Assembly: GCF_003386535.1 (NCBI RefSeq)
Contig: NZ_QTTN01000002.1
Location: forward strand, 213,595 to 277,594
Origin: Paenibacillus taihuensis
GTDB taxonomy: Bacteria; Bacillota; Bacilli; Paenibacillales; Paenibacillaceae
DNA: 64,000 bases
Direction of reading: 5' to 3'
Shown here: piece by piece, positions 35,601 to 44,816 of the stretch
How positions within the stretch are numbered: position 1 is the stretch's first letter
How the letters are laid out: each line of letters begins with the position of its first letter
Program-made: the position numbers and the translations under genes
Notes under the pieces: generated by a model
What the model was told of the DNA's origin: nothing
The model's database searches: none
What the model saw: only the letters and a program-made list of their open reading frames with translations

Positions 35601-36614
35601 ATGTCCATCTTACTGACCGGAGGAGCAGGCTTTATCGGCAGTCACACCTGTGTGGAACTGCTCGATGAAGGCTACGATATAATCGTAGTCGACAATCTTT
35701 CCAACAGCAGCGCGAAATCATTGGAACACGTGCATCAAATTGCTGGCAAACCGCTCAAATTTTATCATGTCGATCTGTTGGACCGTGAAAGGCTTGAGAA
35801 TGTGTTCGCCGAGAATAAGATTGATGCCGTCATTCATTTTGCAGGCTTTAAGTCGGTGAGCGAATCGGTCAAACATCCTCTCAGCTACTACCATAACAAT
35901 ATAACGGGAACGCTGGTCCTTACTGAGATCATGCAGAACCATCAAGTGAAAAAAATGGTATTCAGTTCATCGGCAACGGTGTACGGTTACTCAGAGCGCA
36001 TGCCGATCAAGGAGGATGAGCCTCTCAAGGCTACCAATCCCTATGGGCGAACCAAGCTGATGATTGAAGAACTTCTGCGTGACCTTGCAGCTTCAGATCC
36101 ATCATGGAGCATCACCTTGCTTCGTTACTTCAACCCAACGGGAGCGCATCCAAGCGGGCTCATTGGAGAGGATCCGAAGGGCATACCGACTAATATCATG
36201 CCGTACATCACCCAAGTTGCGGTTGGCAAGCTGCAGAAGCTGAGTATCTTTGGCAGCGATTATCCGACGGTAGACGGAACCGGCATCCGCGATTATATTC
36301 ACGTGGTCGATCTGGCCAAAGGCCATGTGAAGGCCTTGAAAAATGTGCTCGCTTCGCCAGGCATTACAGCCTACAATCTGGGAACGGGAAAAGGATACAG
36401 CGTGCTTGAGCTCGTTCGCGCGTTTGAGAAGGCATCCGGCAAGAAGGTGCCCTATCAACTGGTCGGACGGCGGCATGGGGATGTAGCCGTCAGTTATGCT
36501 GACCCGCAGAGGGCCATGCAAGAGCTGGACTGGAAGGCAGAGAAAAGCTTAGATGACATTTGCGCGGATGCATGGCGCTGGCAGTCATGCAATCCGAGAG
36601 GCTATTCAAATTAA
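35601..36614 (+). CDS. galE: UDP-glucose 4-epimerase GalE
   Basis: 337 residues from the ATG at 35601, which is the correct distance from the AAAAGGAG site; the ATG two codons earlier is too close. Extended SDR with TGGAGFIGSH, catalytic Ser/Thr region VFSSSATVYG and YGRTK, then the GalE-typical LLRYFNPTGAHPSG, GTGIRDYIHVVDLA and YNLGTGKGYSVLE. Interconverts UDP-glucose and UDP-galactose (or the N-acetyl forms), supplying sugars for the neighbouring polysaccharide locus. A terminator follows. Confidence 0.96.
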   Translation: MSILLTGGAGFIGSHTCVELLDEGYDIIVVDNLSNSSAKSLEHVHQIAGKPLKFYHVDLLDRERLENVFAENKIDAVIHFAGFKSVSESVKHPLSYYHNNITGTLVLTEIMQNHQVKKMVFSSSATVYGYSERMPIKEDEPLKATNPYGRTKLMIEELLRDLAASDPSWSITLLRYFNPTGAHPSGLIGEDPKGIPTNIMPYITQVAVGKLQKLSIFGSDYPTVDGTGIRDYIHVVDLAKGHVKALKNVLASPGITAYNLGTGKGYSVLELVRAFEKASGKKVPYQLVGRRHGDVAVSYADPQRAMQELDWKAEKSLDDICADAWRWQSCNPRGYSN

Positions 36615-36628
36615 TCGTATGTAATTTC

Positions 36629-36657
36629 AGGCAGCCTCATGGCTGCCTCTTTCCTTT
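36629..36657 (+). terminator. Terminator after galE
   Basis: AGGCAGCC-TCAT-GGCTGCCT followed by CTTTCCTTT. Confidence 0.85.
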
Positions 36658-36667
36658 GGGCCCACAG

Positions 36668-37636
36668 CTATAACGTCTCATTTCTCCGAGACCAAGAAAT
36701 CGTGTTTGCAAGTCCTTCCTCCAATGAGATTGATGGAGAGTAGCCCAATATGGCACCCGAGCGCGTTAAATCCGGGATCCTGGCCGGCATGTCTTCATAC
36801 CCTTTCCCGTATGCTTGTTCATAGGACACGAAATGAATAGGGGATTGCGAGTTCGTCATGCTTATGATCATGCGTGCCAATTCGAGCACTGTAGTCGGTC
36901 GATTGGATCCGATATTGAATGCGAGTCCGTCCGCTTCCCTGCCAAGAGCGCTAATCGTCCCTTTTACCGTATCCTCTACATAGGTAAAGCAGCGGGATTG
37001 AGACCCGTCTCCATGTACTTGGAGAGGTTCTCCCCTAAGCGCGGCACGAATAAAGCGGGGGATTACCATTCCGTACTGCGAATTCGACTGTCTGGGGCCA
37101 TAAGCGTTAAAGTAACGAAGCACAGTGACCGGCAACCCTCTGTCGGCATAAGCAAAGCATAAATGCTCGTCAACGGATTTAGCCGTTGCATAGCACCACC
37201 GATGGATGGAAGGCGCTCCGTACACTCGGTCCGATGTTTCCGAGAACGGGAGAATTGTATTTTTACCATATATTTCGGATGTAGAAGCGAAGATAACCTT
37301 GACCCCTCTCCGAAAGGCCAACTCTAAGACATGCCTCGTTCCGTCAATATTTCCTTCGATGACTTTTATGGGATCTTCTACCGTGTTTTTCACGCCAAGG
37401 ACGGCCGATAAATGGAACACGGCTTCCGCTTGATCCATGCATTGCTTCAGCACGCGGCGGTTTAATACGGATCCGTGTACGAAGGTATGGTTTTCATGGG
37501 CGAGCACTTCCTGCAAAAACTCTCTCCGACCGGCTGACAAATCATCTAAGGTGATGACTTTGTGCCCCTGCAGCAGCAGCGCCGACACCAGATGGGATCC
37601 GATGAACCCGGCACCTCCGGTTACTAGAATATTCAT
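36668..37636 (-). CDS. NAD-dependent sugar-nucleotide epimerase/dehydratase
   Basis: 322 residues, extended SDR. NAD motif TGGAGFIGSH, catalytic region ASTSEIYG with YATAKSVDE for the Tyr-Lys pair, LRYFNAYGPRQ and FTYVEDTVKG. It is like the UDP-glucose/UDP-glucuronate epimerase branch rather than GalE proper; the exact sugar is uncertain. GGAGGTGAT precedes the ATG. It follows the wbpA-like dehydrogenase by 28 bp in the same direction, so it may act on a UDP-uronic acid made by that enzyme. Confidence 0.88.
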   Translation of the reverse strand: MNILVTGGAGFIGSHLVSALLLQGHKVITLDDLSAGRREFLQEVLAHENHTFVHGSVLNRRVLKQCMDQAEAVFHLSAVLGVKNTVEDPIKVIEGNIDGTRHVLELAFRRGVKVIFASTSEIYGKNTILPFSETSDRVYGAPSIHRWCYATAKSVDEHLCFAYADRGLPVTVLRYFNAYGPRQSNSQYGMVIPRFIRAALRGEPLQVHGDGSQSRCFTYVEDTVKGTISALGREADGLAFNIGSNRPTTVLELARMIISMTNSQSPIHFVSYEQAYGKGYEDMPARIPDLTRSGAILGYSPSISLEEGLANTISWSRRNETL

Positions 37637-37664
37637 AGATGCAAATCACCTCCAAGCTCACTCT

Positions 37665-38942
37665 TCATAGTAAGACAATATTCGATTTGTCCTTCACACA
37701 ATCAGTCGCATTTCGTAAATCCACAATCAGCTTGGCATGCTGAGCGAGCTCTTCATAATTAATTGTGGAATGGTCCGTAAGAATCAGCAGACAGTCTTTC
37801 TCGTTTACGTTTTCAGCGGTAAGAGCACTTCTTTCCAACTTCGTTCCCGCAATAGAAAGTTCGGTTATATAAGGATCGAAGAAACTTACTTGAGCCCCCT
37901 GCTGCATCAACCGTTCAATAACTTTCAATGCCATGGACTCACGCACATCGTTGACATCCTTTTTATACGTTACGCCAACCGCCATAATACTGCATTGATC
38001 CAGTGAAAGCGGGAACATGCTCTTGGCAGTCCGTGCCACAATATATTCGGGCATTCCTTCGTTCACTTGATGACTAAGCTCTATGAAAGGCATCTTGATG
38101 CCGTATTGGTTCGCCTTCCAAAGCAAATACATGGGGTCAACCGGGATGCAGTGTCCGCCTACGCCGGGCCCGGGGTAATAGGCCATGAAGCCGTATGGTT
38201 TCGTGCCGGCTGCATTAATGACCTCCCATAGATTAATCTCCATGGTGTCACAGAACTTCACTAAATCGTTCATGAACGAGATATTTATGAAACGCTGACA
38301 GTTTTCAACCAGCTTCGTTAACTCCGCCGTTCTTGGATTAGAGACAGGGACCACTTGATCGAATACCGAGGCATAAATGCGCTTTGCTTGTTGTGTGCAT
38401 TCAGTGGTGACGCCTCCGAGCACCTTAGGAATTGATTTTAGATCGGATGCTTTTTGACCGGGGTTAATTCGTTCAGGAGAATAAGCCAGGTATACATCTT
38501 TTCCTACTCGTAAACCACGCTGTTCGATGATAGGCTTCAGTTCTTCCTCCGTCGTTCCCGGATAGGTGGAGCTCTCCAAAACAATCAATTGTCCCTCCCG
38601 CAAATAGGGAACCGCCTGTCTCATCGCCTGGAAAACAAAAGTTAAGTCGGGCATAAATTCCTCAGTGGTCGGTGTCGGCACGCATAGAATTACGCAGTCT
38701 GCCTCAGGAATAGATTCGTATGAAACGCCAACATGAAATTTACCGCCAGCAAACATTTCTTTCAGGTCCATGCTCGTCATGTCAGATAGGTATGGCTGCA
38801 TTCTTTGAAGCTTCTGAATTTTACTTTCGCTGGAATCGACACCAAAAACAGTGTGGCCTTTTTCCAGAAAAAGTCGGGCCAGCGGCAGCCCAACATATCC
38901 GAGCCCGATGATGGCGATTTTAAAGCTTTCCTTAGGCCGCAT
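37665..38942 (-). CDS. UDP-N-acetylglucosamine 6-dehydrogenase (WbpA/WecC type)
   Basis: 425 residues from the ATG at 38942 with TAGGAGGGG upstream. N-terminal Rossmann motif GLGYVGLP, ESSTYPGTTEEE, and the active-site loop GPGVGGHCIPVDP with the catalytic Cys. That loop is the WbpA/WecC version rather than the GFGGSCFPKD version of UDP-glucose dehydrogenases, so the substrate is an N-acetylhexosamine nucleotide. With the wbpB-, wbpE- and wbpD-like genes at 43-45.8 kb it would start the route to UDP-2,3-diacetamido-2,3-dideoxy-glucuronic acid. Confidence 0.9.
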   Translation of the reverse strand: MRPKESFKIAIIGLGYVGLPLARLFLEKGHTVFGVDSSESKIQKLQRMQPYLSDMTSMDLKEMFAGGKFHVGVSYESIPEADCVILCVPTPTTEEFMPDLTFVFQAMRQAVPYLREGQLIVLESSTYPGTTEEELKPIIEQRGLRVGKDVYLAYSPERINPGQKASDLKSIPKVLGGVTTECTQQAKRIYASVFDQVVPVSNPRTAELTKLVENCQRFINISFMNDLVKFCDTMEINLWEVINAAGTKPYGFMAYYPGPGVGGHCIPVDPMYLLWKANQYGIKMPFIELSHQVNEGMPEYIVARTAKSMFPLSLDQCSIMAVGVTYKKDVNDVRESMALKVIERLMQQGAQVSFFDPYITELSIAGTKLERSALTAENVNEKDCLLILTDHSTINYEELAQHAKLIVDLRNATDCVKDKSNIVLL

Positions 38943-39145
38943 CAATTTCCCCTCCTAATCGATCACTCCTAGCAATATCGTACGCATTGATAGATCTGAA
39001 AGTCCTAGATAGGTGCCTCTCTTCATTAAAATGGGAGATCGCCCCTGTCCCAATCCGATATTTTTGAATACGGGTAAATGTCCATTTCGGGATACCATGT
39101 CGAGACATAAACATGTAAAGACTTGAGACTGAAAGGAGGTTTGTC

Positions 39146-40378
39146 ATGCGCATCCTCATTGCCACCTATTGGGGACTTCCATCATTAGGAGGATTGGATC
39201 AATACGTACGGCAGTTAAAGCGAGGATTGGAAGCACGGGGTCATGAAGTAGATATTTTCTGCAAAGCGCCTGATGATTCCGGTTATCAAATGCTCAACAA
39301 AGGCTTGTTTTTAAGTAAAAGCAGCGTTCAGCCCATGATCTCCGCCAAAGCGGATACTTGCTTCGCCAAGCACCTCCCTGGACTTGATCAACGAATCAAA
39401 GATATGGAGATCGACAAATATTGCTATGAGGCTGCCGCCGCTTATCTCTGCCCGCAGCCTTATGACATTATTCATACGCAGGATGTGGTTTCAGCCCGGG
39501 CATTCACCCGTATCGGCCATTCACAGTCAGCACGTGTTTCCACTATACACGGATGCCTCGCAACCGAAAGCCTTGCAAGATTTCGTATGGATGGATGGCT
39601 GAACGACAATTATCGCAGCACCCCGCTCTGGCACTACTATGGTCTCATCGAGCATTTCGGTATTATACAGAATCATGAAACCATCATGCCAACGGGATGG
39701 CTTAAAGGTATATACAGCCAGGAATATCAAGTCCCGGCGGATCGAATGACGATCGTCCCTTACGGAATGGATATTGAGGAATTCCTGAATGAAATGAACC
39801 AACCTTCCGTGACTCCACACGCCGGTGAGAAGAAGATTATTTTATGCTCAGCCCGTTTCGACCCTGTCAAAGGACATGTTCATTTACTTGGCGCGCTATC
39901 ACAATTAAAGAATGTCAGAGACGATTGGGTTTGCTGGCTTGCGGGGGAAGGAGCGCTGGAAGAAAGACTGCGGGAGCAGGTTGCAGCTTTCGGACTTCAA
40001 AACGATGTCGTCTTTCTCGGGAAACGCGGTGACATTCCGGCACTGCTTAAAAAGTCGGATGTTGTCGTACTTCCGAGCCTGCAGGATAACCACCCGTTCG
40101 CCATTATGGAAGCCCAGGTCGCCGGCAAACCGCTAATCGCTTCCAATGCGGGAGGCATTCCGGAAATGGTCACCCAAGAGTCGACAGGACTGATCTTCCC
40201 TGCCGGGAACGATCATGATCTATTCCGTAATCTGTTAAACCTTCTCAACAATGAATGGCTTCGCAGCTGGCTTAGCGAACAATCCCAGGCTTGGAGCCAG
40301 CGTTATTGGTCGCTTCCCGTGATGATCGATAGAATTGCAGCTGTATATGAGCTAGCGCTACAAAAAAGTCGGAGATAA
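39146..40378 (+). CDS. Family GT4 glycosyltransferase, module copy 1
   Basis: 410 residues, GT-B fold: N-terminal YWGLPSLGGLDQYV, central ILCSARFDPVKGH, and the C-terminal nucleotide-sugar motif with Glu in FAIMEAQVAGKPLIASNAGGIPE. AAAGGAGG precedes the ATG. A paralogue of identical length lies at 47081, and their upstream regions are also similar, so a segment was duplicated. The gene is convergent with a second glycosyltransferase and separated from it by a strong bidirectional hairpin. It presumably adds a sugar to the locus product; donor and acceptor are unknown. Confidence 0.92.
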   Translation: MRILIATYWGLPSLGGLDQYVRQLKRGLEARGHEVDIFCKAPDDSGYQMLNKGLFLSKSSVQPMISAKADTCFAKHLPGLDQRIKDMEIDKYCYEAAAAYLCPQPYDIIHTQDVVSARAFTRIGHSQSARVSTIHGCLATESLARFRMDGWLNDNYRSTPLWHYYGLIEHFGIIQNHETIMPTGWLKGIYSQEYQVPADRMTIVPYGMDIEEFLNEMNQPSVTPHAGEKKIILCSARFDPVKGHVHLLGALSQLKNVRDDWVCWLAGEGALEERLREQVAAFGLQNDVVFLGKRGDIPALLKKSDVVVLPSLQDNHPFAIMEAQVAGKPLIASNAGGIPEMVTQESTGLIFPAGNDHDLFRNLLNLLNNEWLRSWLSEQSQAWSQRYWSLPVMIDRIAAVYELALQKSRR

Positions 40379-40398
40379 GATCATGGCCTGAAACGCGT

Positions 40399-40454
40399 GC
40401 GGCTTGCTTGGTCGGCTGACCTATGAATGGGACAGCGATAACGAAGCAAGCCGC
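40399..40454. repeat. 11-bp inverted repeat between convergent glycosyltransferases
   Basis: GCGGCTTGCTT and AAGCAAGCCGC, 34 bases apart, in the convergent gap before the main terminator. Confidence 0.7.
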
Positions 40455-40498
40455 GCTTTCTTGCCATAGGCGAGGCTTGTCCGTATCATGGTTCGCTC

Positions 40499-40530
40499 CC
40501 AAGCCCTCCTATAGAATTAGGAGGGCTTGG
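40499..40530. terminator. Bidirectional terminator between convergent glycosyltransferase genes
   Basis: CCAAGCCCTCCTA and TAGGAGGGCTTGG form a perfect 13-bp stem with loop TAGAAT. T-runs are weak on both sides, so strength is inferred from the stem and location. Confidence 0.75.
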
Positions 40531-40537
40531 TACTGGA

Positions 40538-42064
40538 TCAACGCCGATCTGCGGCTCTTCGGAGTGATTTGACTATGCGAGCAGCAGTCCTCCTCTTCCC
40601 TCTTTTTCGCCGCCCTCTCCTTTTTTTTCGGAAAGGAAACGATGACGGGTGGTCATGATGAATTTCCAACCCCGAAGGATATAAAAAGAGTCTTTGTTCC
40701 GAGACGACATGAACAGCAGACCAGCGGAATCCGCATAACTGGAATGCTTTCGGAGAAACGATAGGTCGCTTCGTCCCCCGCTGGATAAAATACACGAGAG
40801 GAGTTTTATTCCCCCTATACAGCCGGTTAGGCCTCAAGGGCCTAACATGAGCGGCATTTCTTTGTAATCTGGCCATCGTCGCCAGAGGCCCGAGTTCGCG
40901 GAAGAAAGAGGCCAATCTATCCCGGTAGGATTCTATGCCGAATACCTGTCGAACACGTTCGACGTCTACGCCTGCCGTCTCCTGAAGACCCTCCCCTACC
41001 TTACTGCACAAACCGCTGATATCTCCCTTTTCTACCAGCATGTTCTCCTGACCTGCCGCCGATAAAACCTCTTGCAATCCCCCCGAACGATAGGCCACGG
41101 TCACTTTCCCGAATAACAAGGCTTCGAGCGCGATCATGCCGAACCCTTCATCGACTAAGCTCGGAACCACAACCATATCCACAAGAGAGTACACGGACTC
41201 TATGTTTTTTTGAAATCGGACAAACCGGAAGCGGTCACGGAACTCAGACTGCTGGACCAGTGACATGCAGTAACTTTCATAGTCGACATTACCCAAAGGG
41301 CTAGCGATGCAAAGGAAACAGAGATCCTGACGTTGAGCACAGAGACTTAAGGACATCAAGAGAAAATGGTCAAGGCCTTTTTCCCACTGCATGCCTGCCG
41401 AAATATAACCGATCAGATACCGGTGTGCAGGAAGCCCCCTTGACAGGTCCTCGTTCGCTGGATAATGCTGCTCCCAGCCCCGTTCGCTAACAGGAGCGGT
41501 CGGCGGAAGCAGCATCTGTTTCCCGTCGAGCGCGATCCCTCTAAACAAGGCAAGCGAATGGTGGGATATCCCAACAATAAGATCGGAATAGCGATTGATA
41601 AAATGAGCGGATTGCAGAGCAGTTTCATGCGGATAAATGATCTCCTGAATGATCCAAACGACCGGTATTCCGAGCTCCTTGGCTGCCATCGCGGGCAGCG
41701 CGTTCACACAGCTGTTCACGATGACGATATCGGGTCTGCGCAGCTGGAGCAATTGAATAAGCCCGGCATGCCTAGATTCGGCCAAGATATTGGCTTCCGT
41801 GCTTGCAAGCTCGCCATCAGGACGGTAGAGATTCCAAAGTACAGGGAACGGTTCGATTAGAGTCAAAATGCCGTTCGCCTCGGCCTCGCCTTTTAAGAGC
41901 CCCTCCTGGGGAACGACCAACGTACAATCCGCATGAAACGAAAGCTCCCTCACCAGCAATGACAAGTATTTTTCCGCTCCTGTAATGAAACCATCTCCGC
42001 AGAGATGCGAAAACAGCATAACCTTCAAGCGTGATTCGCCGGTGCCCATCAGTTGAACGTTCAT
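40538..42064 (-). CDS. GT-B glycosyltransferase with basic C-terminal tail, module copy 1
   Basis: 508 residues. GT4-like features: LFSHLCGDGFITGAEKYL at the N-terminus, YLIGYISAGMQWEKGLDHFL, and the Glu motif EGFGMIALEALLFGKVTVAYR. After the catalytic part (to about residue 390) comes an extra domain and a strongly basic end (RKKRRGRRKRGKRR). The tail resembles the free basic protein at 48319 and both ends of the paralogue at 48781. It may tether the enzyme to an acidic polymer or spore layer; that is inference. Upstream lies a sigma-K-like -10 element. Confidence 0.88.
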   Translation of the reverse strand: MNVQLMGTGESRLKVMLFSHLCGDGFITGAEKYLSLLVRELSFHADCTLVVPQEGLLKGEAEANGILTLIEPFPVLWNLYRPDGELASTEANILAESRHAGLIQLLQLRRPDIVIVNSCVNALPAMAAKELGIPVVWIIQEIIYPHETALQSAHFINRYSDLIVGISHHSLALFRGIALDGKQMLLPPTAPVSERGWEQHYPANEDLSRGLPAHRYLIGYISAGMQWEKGLDHFLLMSLSLCAQRQDLCFLCIASPLGNVDYESYCMSLVQQSEFRDRFRFVRFQKNIESVYSLVDMVVVPSLVDEGFGMIALEALLFGKVTVAYRSGGLQEVLSAAGQENMLVEKGDISGLCSKVGEGLQETAGVDVERVRQVFGIESYRDRLASFFRELGPLATMARLQRNAAHVRPLRPNRLYRGNKTPLVYFIQRGTKRPIVSPKAFQLCGFRWSAVHVVSEQRLFLYPSGLEIHHDHPSSFPFRKKRRGRRKRGKRRTAARIVKSLRRAADRR

Positions 42065-42156
42065 ATGATCCTCTCCTGGTCAGACTTGAATGATTCTGCC
42101 CGTACCAGCGCTTGCGCTATGCCGCCGGTCTCCTCCGCATATAAATGCCATGCTGC

Positions 42157-42165
42157 TAGAATATG
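42157..42165 (-). promoter_or_regulatory. Sigma-K-like -10 element upstream of the GT-B gene
   Basis: On the minus strand CATATTCTA fits CATANNNTA. The surrounding 75 bp is similar to that at 52305-52385, where CATATCATA occupies the same position. I see no good AC -35 at 16-17 bp, so only the -10 is supported. Confidence 0.4.
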
Positions 42166-42240
42166 CACTCTATTCTGATGGCTAGTGGACATATACCTTT
42201 CCGCTGCTAAAAATGGCGGATGCCTGCACCAAGAAAGCCG

Positions 42241-42954
42241 TTACACGCTTCCATTCTGCGATCTTTGTTCCGGGTAGCGTCGGTAATAATATAATACCTC
42301 GGGCAGGTTATCCACCGAGTACCCCTGCAGCACGTAACGTCTAATGAAATAGTAATCCTCCGCTACTGTCATCTTCCCGCGGGGGTATCTTTCCAGGCCT
42401 CCAAGAAGGTCGAATAGCGTGCCCCGCATCATCAGCGTTCCATGACATACGCAATGCCCGCCCGACATATACTCGCCCGCTATGGTTTGATAGCCGAACT
42501 TGATGAATTCAGCATGATAGGGGCTGTCGAAGCTTCCATCATTGAACCACGCCAGCGCGGTGCCGCACAGACAAAAATTCAAATTGTTTTGCAGAAAAGC
42601 AACCTGTTTCTCGATACGCTGCGGATGAGAAACGTCATCTGCAGCATGCGTAGCAATAAACTCGCCTCTAGCCAGAAAGTAGCCTGTCGTATAGGCGCCG
42701 GAATACCCGATATTATGGGGAAGAACATGATAGACAAATCGGTTGTCCTTGATAACGGGATGGTTTCTGCGTTTTTCCATCCATTTCTTCACGACAATAT
42801 CCGTCGCATCCGTAGAACCGTCGTTCACAACAATTATTTCAATATGAGGATAGGTTTGATGAATTAGGCTCTCCAAGGCTTCTTCAATATGCCGTGCAGA
42901 ATTATAGGCGCCTATGACAACGCTGGCGAGTTGGGGGACTCTATGAAATGTCAC
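42241..42954 (-). CDS. Family GT2 glycosyltransferase
   Basis: 237 residues, GT-A fold: SVVIGAYNSARHIEEAL, the nucleotide motif VVNDGSTDATD, and HAADDVSHPQR in place of the DxD metal site. The downstream acceptor part has GGLERYP and AEDYYF. Its ATG overlaps the stop of the wbpE-like aminotransferase by four bases, so it is the last gene of a coupled operon starting at 46777. Confidence 0.92.
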   Translation of the reverse strand: MTFHRVPQLASVVIGAYNSARHIEEALESLIHQTYPHIEIIVVNDGSTDATDIVVKKWMEKRRNHPVIKDNRFVYHVLPHNIGYSGAYTTGYFLARGEFIATHAADDVSHPQRIEKQVAFLQNNLNFCLCGTALAWFNDGSFDSPYHAEFIKFGYQTIAGEYMSGGHCVCHGTLMMRGTLFDLLGGLERYPRGKMTVAEDYYFIRRYVLQGYSVDNLPEVLYYYRRYPEQRSQNGSV

Positions 42955-44084
42955 AAATCATCAGCTCCCTTATCATTCTGGTTGTATTTAACGAGTTGTT
43001 CGATTACATACTGCTGTTGTTCATCGGTAATGAAAGGATGCACTGGCAGCGCCAGCGCCCTCCTCGCGACACGCTCGGAGACGGGAAGGTCTCCCTCCTT
43101 ATAGCCAAGCGAATTCATGGCCTGCTGCAGATGGAGCGGACATGGATAATAACGCGCTGCCGAGATTCCTTTCTGCTCCAAATGGAGCATTAGCCGGGCG
43201 GGATCCGCATTCTGTACCACGTACAAATGATAAACGTGTCCGATATCCGCATCGCAATAGGGGAGCGTCAAGTTCCCGAGATGCGACAGCTGGTTCGTAT
43301 ACTGTTCAGCCAGCTGCTGACGCCGGCCGTTCCAAGCTGCCAGCTTCTGCATTTTGATTCGCAGCATTACGGCTTGAATTTCATCAAGCCGACTGTTAAA
43401 GCCGACGGCCTCATGATAATATTTGCGTTTCCCCATGCCATGAAAGGCAAGAACCCTAATCCGCTCAGCAATCGCTTCATCGTTAGTCGTAACCATCCCC
43501 CCGTCACCGTAGCCGCCGAGATTTTTGGTCGGATAGAAGGAGATGCAAGCCGCATGGCCCAAGCTTCCGACCGGCTTGCCTTTATAAGTCGCCCCTATAG
43601 CCTGACAGGCATCCTCGATGATGTAGAGCGAATAGCGAGCGGCTAGCTCTGAGAAAGCATCCATATCAGCCGGCTGCCCAAAAATGTGCACTGGAATGAT
43701 CGCTTTGGTCCGATTCGTCACTTTTGCCTCCACTTTGGACGGAGACAAATTATACGTTCGTTCATCGATATCTGCAAAGACAGGGGTTGCCCCGACGCGG
43801 ACGATGGCTTCGGCGGTCGCGAAAAAAGTGAACGGCGACGTTATGACCTCATCCCCCGTTCCCACACCGCACGCCATTAAGGCGAGAATGAGCGAATCCG
43901 TTCCATTGGCTGTGGAAACCGCATATCGGGTCTGCACAAGCCGGGCTATCTCATTTTCAAAATTACGAACTTCGGTCCCCCCCACATAAACCCCTTTATC
44001 CAGAACATCGGCGATCGATTCTCGGATTCGCTCCGTTAAAGCTCGATACTCTGCCTGCGGGTCGAACAAGGGAATACGATTCAT
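42951..44084 (-). CDS. DegT/DnrJ/EryC1-family sugar aminotransferase (WbpE-like)
   Basis: 377 residues. PLP-dependent aminotransferase with TANGTDSLILALMA, TSPFTFFATAEAI, VHIFGQPADMDAF, the Asp of IIEDACQAIGATYKG and the Schiff-base Lys in FYPTKNLGGYGDGG. Next to a wbpB-like dehydrogenase and a wbpD-like acetyltransferase it would aminate C3 of a UDP-3-keto-N-acetylglucuronic acid. The alternative, a dTDP-sugar aminotransferase such as FdtB, is less likely given the wbpA-like gene. Confidence 0.9.
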   Translation of the reverse strand: MNRIPLFDPQAEYRALTERIRESIADVLDKGVYVGGTEVRNFENEIARLVQTRYAVSTANGTDSLILALMACGVGTGDEVITSPFTFFATAEAIVRVGATPVFADIDERTYNLSPSKVEAKVTNRTKAIIPVHIFGQPADMDAFSELAARYSLYIIEDACQAIGATYKGKPVGSLGHAACISFYPTKNLGGYGDGGMVTTNDEAIAERIRVLAFHGMGKRKYYHEAVGFNSRLDEIQAVMLRIKMQKLAAWNGRRQQLAEQYTNQLSHLGNLTLPYCDADIGHVYHLYVVQNADPARLMLHLEQKGISAARYYPCPLHLQQAMNSLGYKEGDLPVSERVARRALALPVHPFITDEQQQYVIEQLVKYNQNDKGADDL

Positions 44085-44106
44085 ATCGATCGTGCTCCTT
44101 CCACGA

Positions 44107-44814
44107 TTACTTTGCCGGCACCCCTTTTACAGTGGCCCCGTCCGGCACATCTTTCGTCACGACGGTTCCTGCACCCACGATCGCCCCCGCGCCGATCACG
44201 ACACCCGGCAGCAACGTCGCGTTATTGCCGATTCTCGCTCCGGTCTTAATATGAGGACCTTTCAATGCGATCAGCGTCGGCTCCATATATTTGTCGTTCG
44301 AGGTAGATACCTCAGGGCCGATAAACACTTGGTCTTCTATGACCATATCCGCCGTTATATAAGCGCCAGTCTGAATAACGCACCTGTTCCCGATTGTTGT
44401 CCTACATTCGATCGTGGCACTTCGGCCTATGACGGTTGAATGACCGACCATCGTTCGCTCCCTAATACTGGCCAGATCGCCAACCATTACGTCCTCTCCC
44501 AGCCGGCTGCCGGCATAGACGACGGCGTCGTTGCCGATTCTGGATCCGGACCCGATTTCCAAATGTGCCTGTTCCGATACCGAATGAATGACTCGCGAGT
44601 TCGTGAATGGCTGACAACCGAGAATTGTACCGCACCCAACGGTGACGCCATCGGCGATTACCGTACCTTTCAATATGACGCTGTTATGGCCGATCCGAAC
44701 TCCGCTGCCAATCTTAACGCCAGACTCGATTACCACGTGATATCCAAGGACGACCCCCTCACCAAGGACGACATCCTCCGCTATCGCGACCCTAACCCCG
44801 TATTCACGATCCAT
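44107..44814 (-). CDS. Left-handed beta-helix acyltransferase (WbpD-like N-acetyltransferase)
   Basis: 235 residues made almost wholly of hexapeptide repeats (e.g. VVLGEGVVLG, IGSGVRIGHN, VIGAGAIVGAGTVV), ending in DVPDGATVKGVPAK as in WbpD/PglD-type enzymes. It is longer than typical WbpD because of extra N-terminal coils. It begins three bases after the wbpB-like gene ends and is followed by the aminotransferase. Expected role: acetylation of the C3 amino group. Confidence 0.88.
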   Translation of the reverse strand: MDREYGVRVAIAEDVVLGEGVVLGYHVVIESGVKIGSGVRIGHNSVILKGTVIADGVTVGCGTILGCQPFTNSRVIHSVSEQAHLEIGSGSRIGNDAVVYAGSRLGEDVMVGDLASIRERTMVGHSTVIGRSATIECRTTIGNRCVIQTGAYITADMVIEDQVFIGPEVSTSNDKYMEPTLIALKGPHIKTGARIGNNATLLPGVVIGAGAIVGAGTVVTKDVPDGATVKGVPAK

Positions 44815-44816
44815 TA